A stretch of DNA of 64,000 nt from Cohnella sp. AR92 (GTDB lineage: Bacteria; Bacillota; Bacilli; Paenibacillales; Paenibacillaceae), in NCBI RefSeq assembly GCF_003990975.1, contig NZ_RZJR01000005.1:65869-129868 (forward strand). Reading direction: 5' to 3'. Below the pieces are notes generated by a model. That model did no database searches, was not told the origin of the DNA, and saw only the letters and a list, made by a program, of their open reading frames with translations. Below are positions 62,248-64,000 of the stretch, piece by piece (position 1 is the first letter of the stretch; each line of letters starts with the position of its first letter). Made by a program: the position numbers and the translations under genes.

Positions 62248-62630
62248 CTGCGTTCCGCCTCCTTGTTCTTGCGGGTCAGGAATAGGAAGACGGCGGCGGC
62301 GGCTATGGCGGCGACTTGAACGACGGCGAACGCGAGGACGTTCCACTGGAGCAAGCCGAACAGCACGCCGATGACCAAGAGGCCGATCAGCCACAGCCTC
62401 GACAGCTCGCGCCACAGCTTGCGGCCGGTCTCCTCCCGATGCTGAACCACGAGCTTCTCCAACTCGAGAAGGTGGGGCGGCGGCGGGTCGATGCCGGCGT
62501 CCCAAGCGCGCAAGGAATCGCCGAACAGCGATTCAAACTCCTGCGCGTCTTCCGCTTCCGTCCTCGTTTGCTCGATCTCTCTCCTATTCGGCGGTACGCT
62601 GCTGCTCTGTCCCGTTCGGCTTCTCGCCAT
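62235..62630 (-). CDS. yxlC: YxlC-like SigY antagonist (DUF5345-like)
   Basis: 131 residues. A polar N-terminal half with a coiled-coil-like Glu-rich part and DPPPPHLLELEKLV, then two membrane helices (about 78-96 and 98-116). Position directly after sigY and the topology match YxlC, the main anti-sigma candidate in B. subtilis. ATG 62630 follows AGGAGTTGAACGAAG and lies inside the 3' end of sigY (47-base overlap), implying coupled translation of sigma factor and antagonist. Confidence 0.82.
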   Translation of the reverse strand: MARSRTGQSSSVPPNRREIEQTRTEAEDAQEFESLFGDSLRAWDAGIDPPPPHLLELEKLVVQHREETGRKLWRELSRLWLIGLLVIGVLFGLLQWNVLAFAVVQVAAIAAAAVFLFLTRKNKEAERRWTN

Positions 62631-63162
62631 CTTCGTTCAACTCCTTTCGCAGTCGGTTCAACCCGTTGTGAAGCCTCGACTTCACCGTTCCCAGCGGGAT
62701 GTCGAGCCATTGGGCGATCTCCTCGTAGGAATAACCGTAATAATACTTAAGCAGAATCGGCACGCGAGTATCCGGCGGCAGATCGGCCAACGCATCCAGC
62801 GCTCGCGGCCATTCCTCTTGGGACATAGCCGCTTCGAACCTTATCGCCTGCAGCGCTTGCTCATCGGTTCTCCACTTGCGTTCCCGCCCTTTGCGCCTCA
62901 TCTCGTCCATGTACAGCCTTGTCCCGATCGAGATCAGCCAGGTCGAGAACTTGGCCTTGGCCCGGAACGTGCCGATTCGCTCAATCGCCTTCAGCATCGT
63001 CTCCTGCACGAGATCCTCCGCCAGCGATTTGTTCATCGTTACCTTCAGCATGTACCGATAGAGCACCGTATAATTCGCTTGCAGCAAGCTAGCCAGCGCC
63101 TTCTCATCGCCCCGGACGGCCAGCCGGATCGCGGTCGATGCTTCGGTTTCGTTCAGGATCAT
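62584..63162 (-). CDS. sigY: ECF sigma factor SigY
   Basis: 192 residues. Region 2: LLQANYTVLYRYMLKVTMNKSLAEDLVQETMLKAI, FSTWLISIGTRLYMDEMRRKGR. Region 4: VPILLKYYYGYSYEEIAQWLDIPLGTVKSRLHNGLNRLRKEL. First gene of the operon that carries YxlCDEFG homologues, hence SigY. A matching ECF promoter lies upstream, so it is autoregulated. In B. subtilis the regulon is small and mainly its own operon. Confidence 0.9.
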   Translation of the reverse strand: MILNETEASTAIRLAVRGDEKALASLLQANYTVLYRYMLKVTMNKSLAEDLVQETMLKAIERIGTFRAKAKFSTWLISIGTRLYMDEMRRKGRERKWRTDEQALQAIRFEAAMSQEEWPRALDALADLPPDTRVPILLKYYYGYSYEEIAQWLDIPLGTVKSRLHNGLNRLRKELNEDGEKPNGTEQQRTAE

Positions 63163-63215
63163 CGCTGCCGGGGCTCCTCTCAGGAAGTGGGTAGATGGAT
63201 TGGATTCGGTCGTAT

Positions 63216-63241
63216 GACGCTCGAAGACGTCGTTTTGTTCA
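63216..63241 (-). promoter_or_regulatory. ECF (SigY-type) autopromoter
   Basis: TGAAC (63241-63237), 17 bases, CGTC (63219-63216) on the minus strand, the -35/-10 pattern of SigY and related ECF promoters, ~54 bases before the sigY start. Confidence 0.7.
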
Positions 63242-63273
63242 CGGTCGTTAAAAGTTATTTTTGCCCAACCATA

Positions 63274-63306
63274 ACAAAAAACCGGGACGCCGCCAACTGG
63301 CGGTTC
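63274..63306 (-). terminator. Terminator after the last two-gene operon
   Basis: CCGGGA and TCCCGG enclose an inner CCGCC/GGCGG stem; on the minus strand TTTTTTGTTATGG follows. Confidence 0.88.
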
Positions 63307-63315
63307 ATCCCGGCC

Positions 63316-63630
63316 TTATTCCTTGCTCTCCTTCGATCGCGAGCCGATCAGATAACCGATGATCGTCGATTCGACCGGTAGGACGACCATCGTCCACATC
63401 TCCTTCAATCCGAAGTCCGCCGAACGGTACTTCGCGGGCGTCAACGTATAGACAAGCGCGATGATCAGGACCGCGAGCGCGATCGTCCCTACGATATACA
63501 GCCGGACGTTCTCGCCCGATCCGTAGAATTTGCCCAAGAAGCCCAGCTCGGCCTTGCGCTTCTCGCTCTCCGCGTTGGCCGCGATGATCCGGCTGACGAC
63601 CTTCGGATCCTGCACCTCGAGTTTATTCAC
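63316..63630 (-). CDS. Small two-helix membrane protein
   Basis: 104 residues from GTG 63630. An N-terminal ~45-residue cytoplasmic helix (ESEKRKAELGFLGKFYGSG) precedes two membrane helices (about 47-68 and 82-100) and a basic tail. No family recognised. The GTG overlaps the stop of the upstream DUF6864-like gene (GTGA), so the two are translationally coupled and probably act together. Confidence 0.72.
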   Translation of the reverse strand: MNKLEVQDPKVVSRIIAANAESEKRKAELGFLGKFYGSGENVRLYIVGTIALAVLIIALVYTLTPAKYRSADFGLKEMWTMVVLPVESTIIGYLIGSRSKESKE

Positions 63631-63992
63631 GCTCCGGGAACCCCCTCCCCGGCGAAGAACGTGAACGCCAGCATCCAAGTCGACAGGTCGTAATGGATGT
63701 TGACCTCGTAGCGCAGCGACAGCTTGCGGTTGTTCAGCACGCCGAGATGGATCAGGTCCCGGTTGCCGATCGGCTTGCCGCGCGGGAAGTTGACGCACGC
63801 GATCTGCACCTTGTCCTGGCGAATGAGCCGAACGTCCGTATCGAAGTCGTCCCGCTCCGGATCGTTCTCGATGCGGAACACGAAGGTGAGCGGGTCGCGC
63901 TCCTCCGACAGGACGATCTCGATCGGGTTCATGCCGTAGGCGAATACCCTGCCGTGGTACACGGCTTCGTAGCCTCCGGACGTAATGATCAT
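63627..63992 (-). CDS. DUF6864-like protein
   Basis: 121 residues, soluble, beta-rich. The N-terminal IITSGGYEAVYHGRVFAYG, PIEIVLSEERDPLTFVFRIEND and LGVLNNRKLSLRYEV pattern fits DUF6864 as I remember it; function unknown. GGAG lies 4 bases before ATG 63992, so the gene seems complete although it starts 8 bases from the window edge. Coupled to the membrane-protein gene downstream. Confidence 0.72.
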   Translation of the reverse strand: MIITSGGYEAVYHGRVFAYGMNPIEIVLSEERDPLTFVFRIENDPERDDFDTDVRLIRQDKVQIACVNFPRGKPIGNRDLIHLGVLNNRKLSLRYEVNIHYDLSTWMLAFTFFAGEGVPGA

Positions 63993-64000
63993 GCCGCTCC

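Overview
The window looks like chromosomal DNA of a high-GC, spore-forming Gram-positive of the Paenibacillaceae (Paenibacillus/Cohnella type). The basis is strong AGGAGG-type ribosome binding sites with frequent GTG and TTG starts, T-box and c-di-GMP-I leaders, a Bacillus-type Fur box, the complete sigY-yxlCDEFG gene order, an HssRS-HrtBA heme module, and YkuI, KapD and sporulation-kinase-like proteins. The genus is inferred. No rRNA, tRNA, IS element, prophage or CRISPR array was recognised.

Layout. 0.2-6.3 kb: a YkuI-like EAL protein, a DEDDh exonuclease, ExoA, a MerR/TipAS regulator, a membrane protein, an SRPBCC protein and an AraC regulator. 6.3-11.9 kb: an oligopeptide ABC importer operon (oppA-D-F-B-C order, minus strand). 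12-21 kb: a DUF1684/hydrolase pair, a marR-YhgE-like operon, an MscS channel, DUF2306, a Fur-controlled ferredoxin/thioredoxin-reductase-like flavoprotein and a chemoreceptor. 21-25 kb: agmatine-to-putrescine genes aguAB and a Cys-cluster/pentapeptide protein. 24.8-28.2 kb: a four-gene UDP-uronate/lipid-glycosylation operon. 28.5-32.8 kb: a CstR-like repressor and hssRS/hrtBA. 32.9-37.2 kb: a GH51 arabinofuranosidase with its regulator, DUF6171 and SelO.

37.2-47.2 kb is the accessory region. It holds a ~2,700-residue secreted RHS/YD-repeat protein with a DUF3289-like C-terminal tip, followed by two paralogous membrane-anchored immunity candidates and a remnant gene end. The tip and the immunity genes are much more AT-rich than the RHS body. 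A c-di-GMP-I riboswitch with an intrinsic terminator precedes the RHS gene, which carries an apparent single-base frameshift shortly after the signal-peptide region.

47.3-58.4 kb: small transporters and regulators, a compact type I toxin-antitoxin locus missed by ordinary ORF calling (53.4-53.7 kb), an inverted-repeat cluster, a 7TM-DISM-type histidine kinase and an orphan NHLP-type leader peptide. 58.5-60.1 kb: asd behind a T-box leader whose specifier reads as lysine AAA. 60.1-63.3 kb: the sigY operon with a recognisable ECF autopromoter. The window ends in a two-gene DUF6864-like operon.

The points most worth following are the c-di-GMP-gated RHS toxin with duplicated immunity genes, the type I toxin-antitoxin pair, a nearly identical ~30-bp promoter/operator before both marR and the uronate operon, and the lysine T-box on asd.
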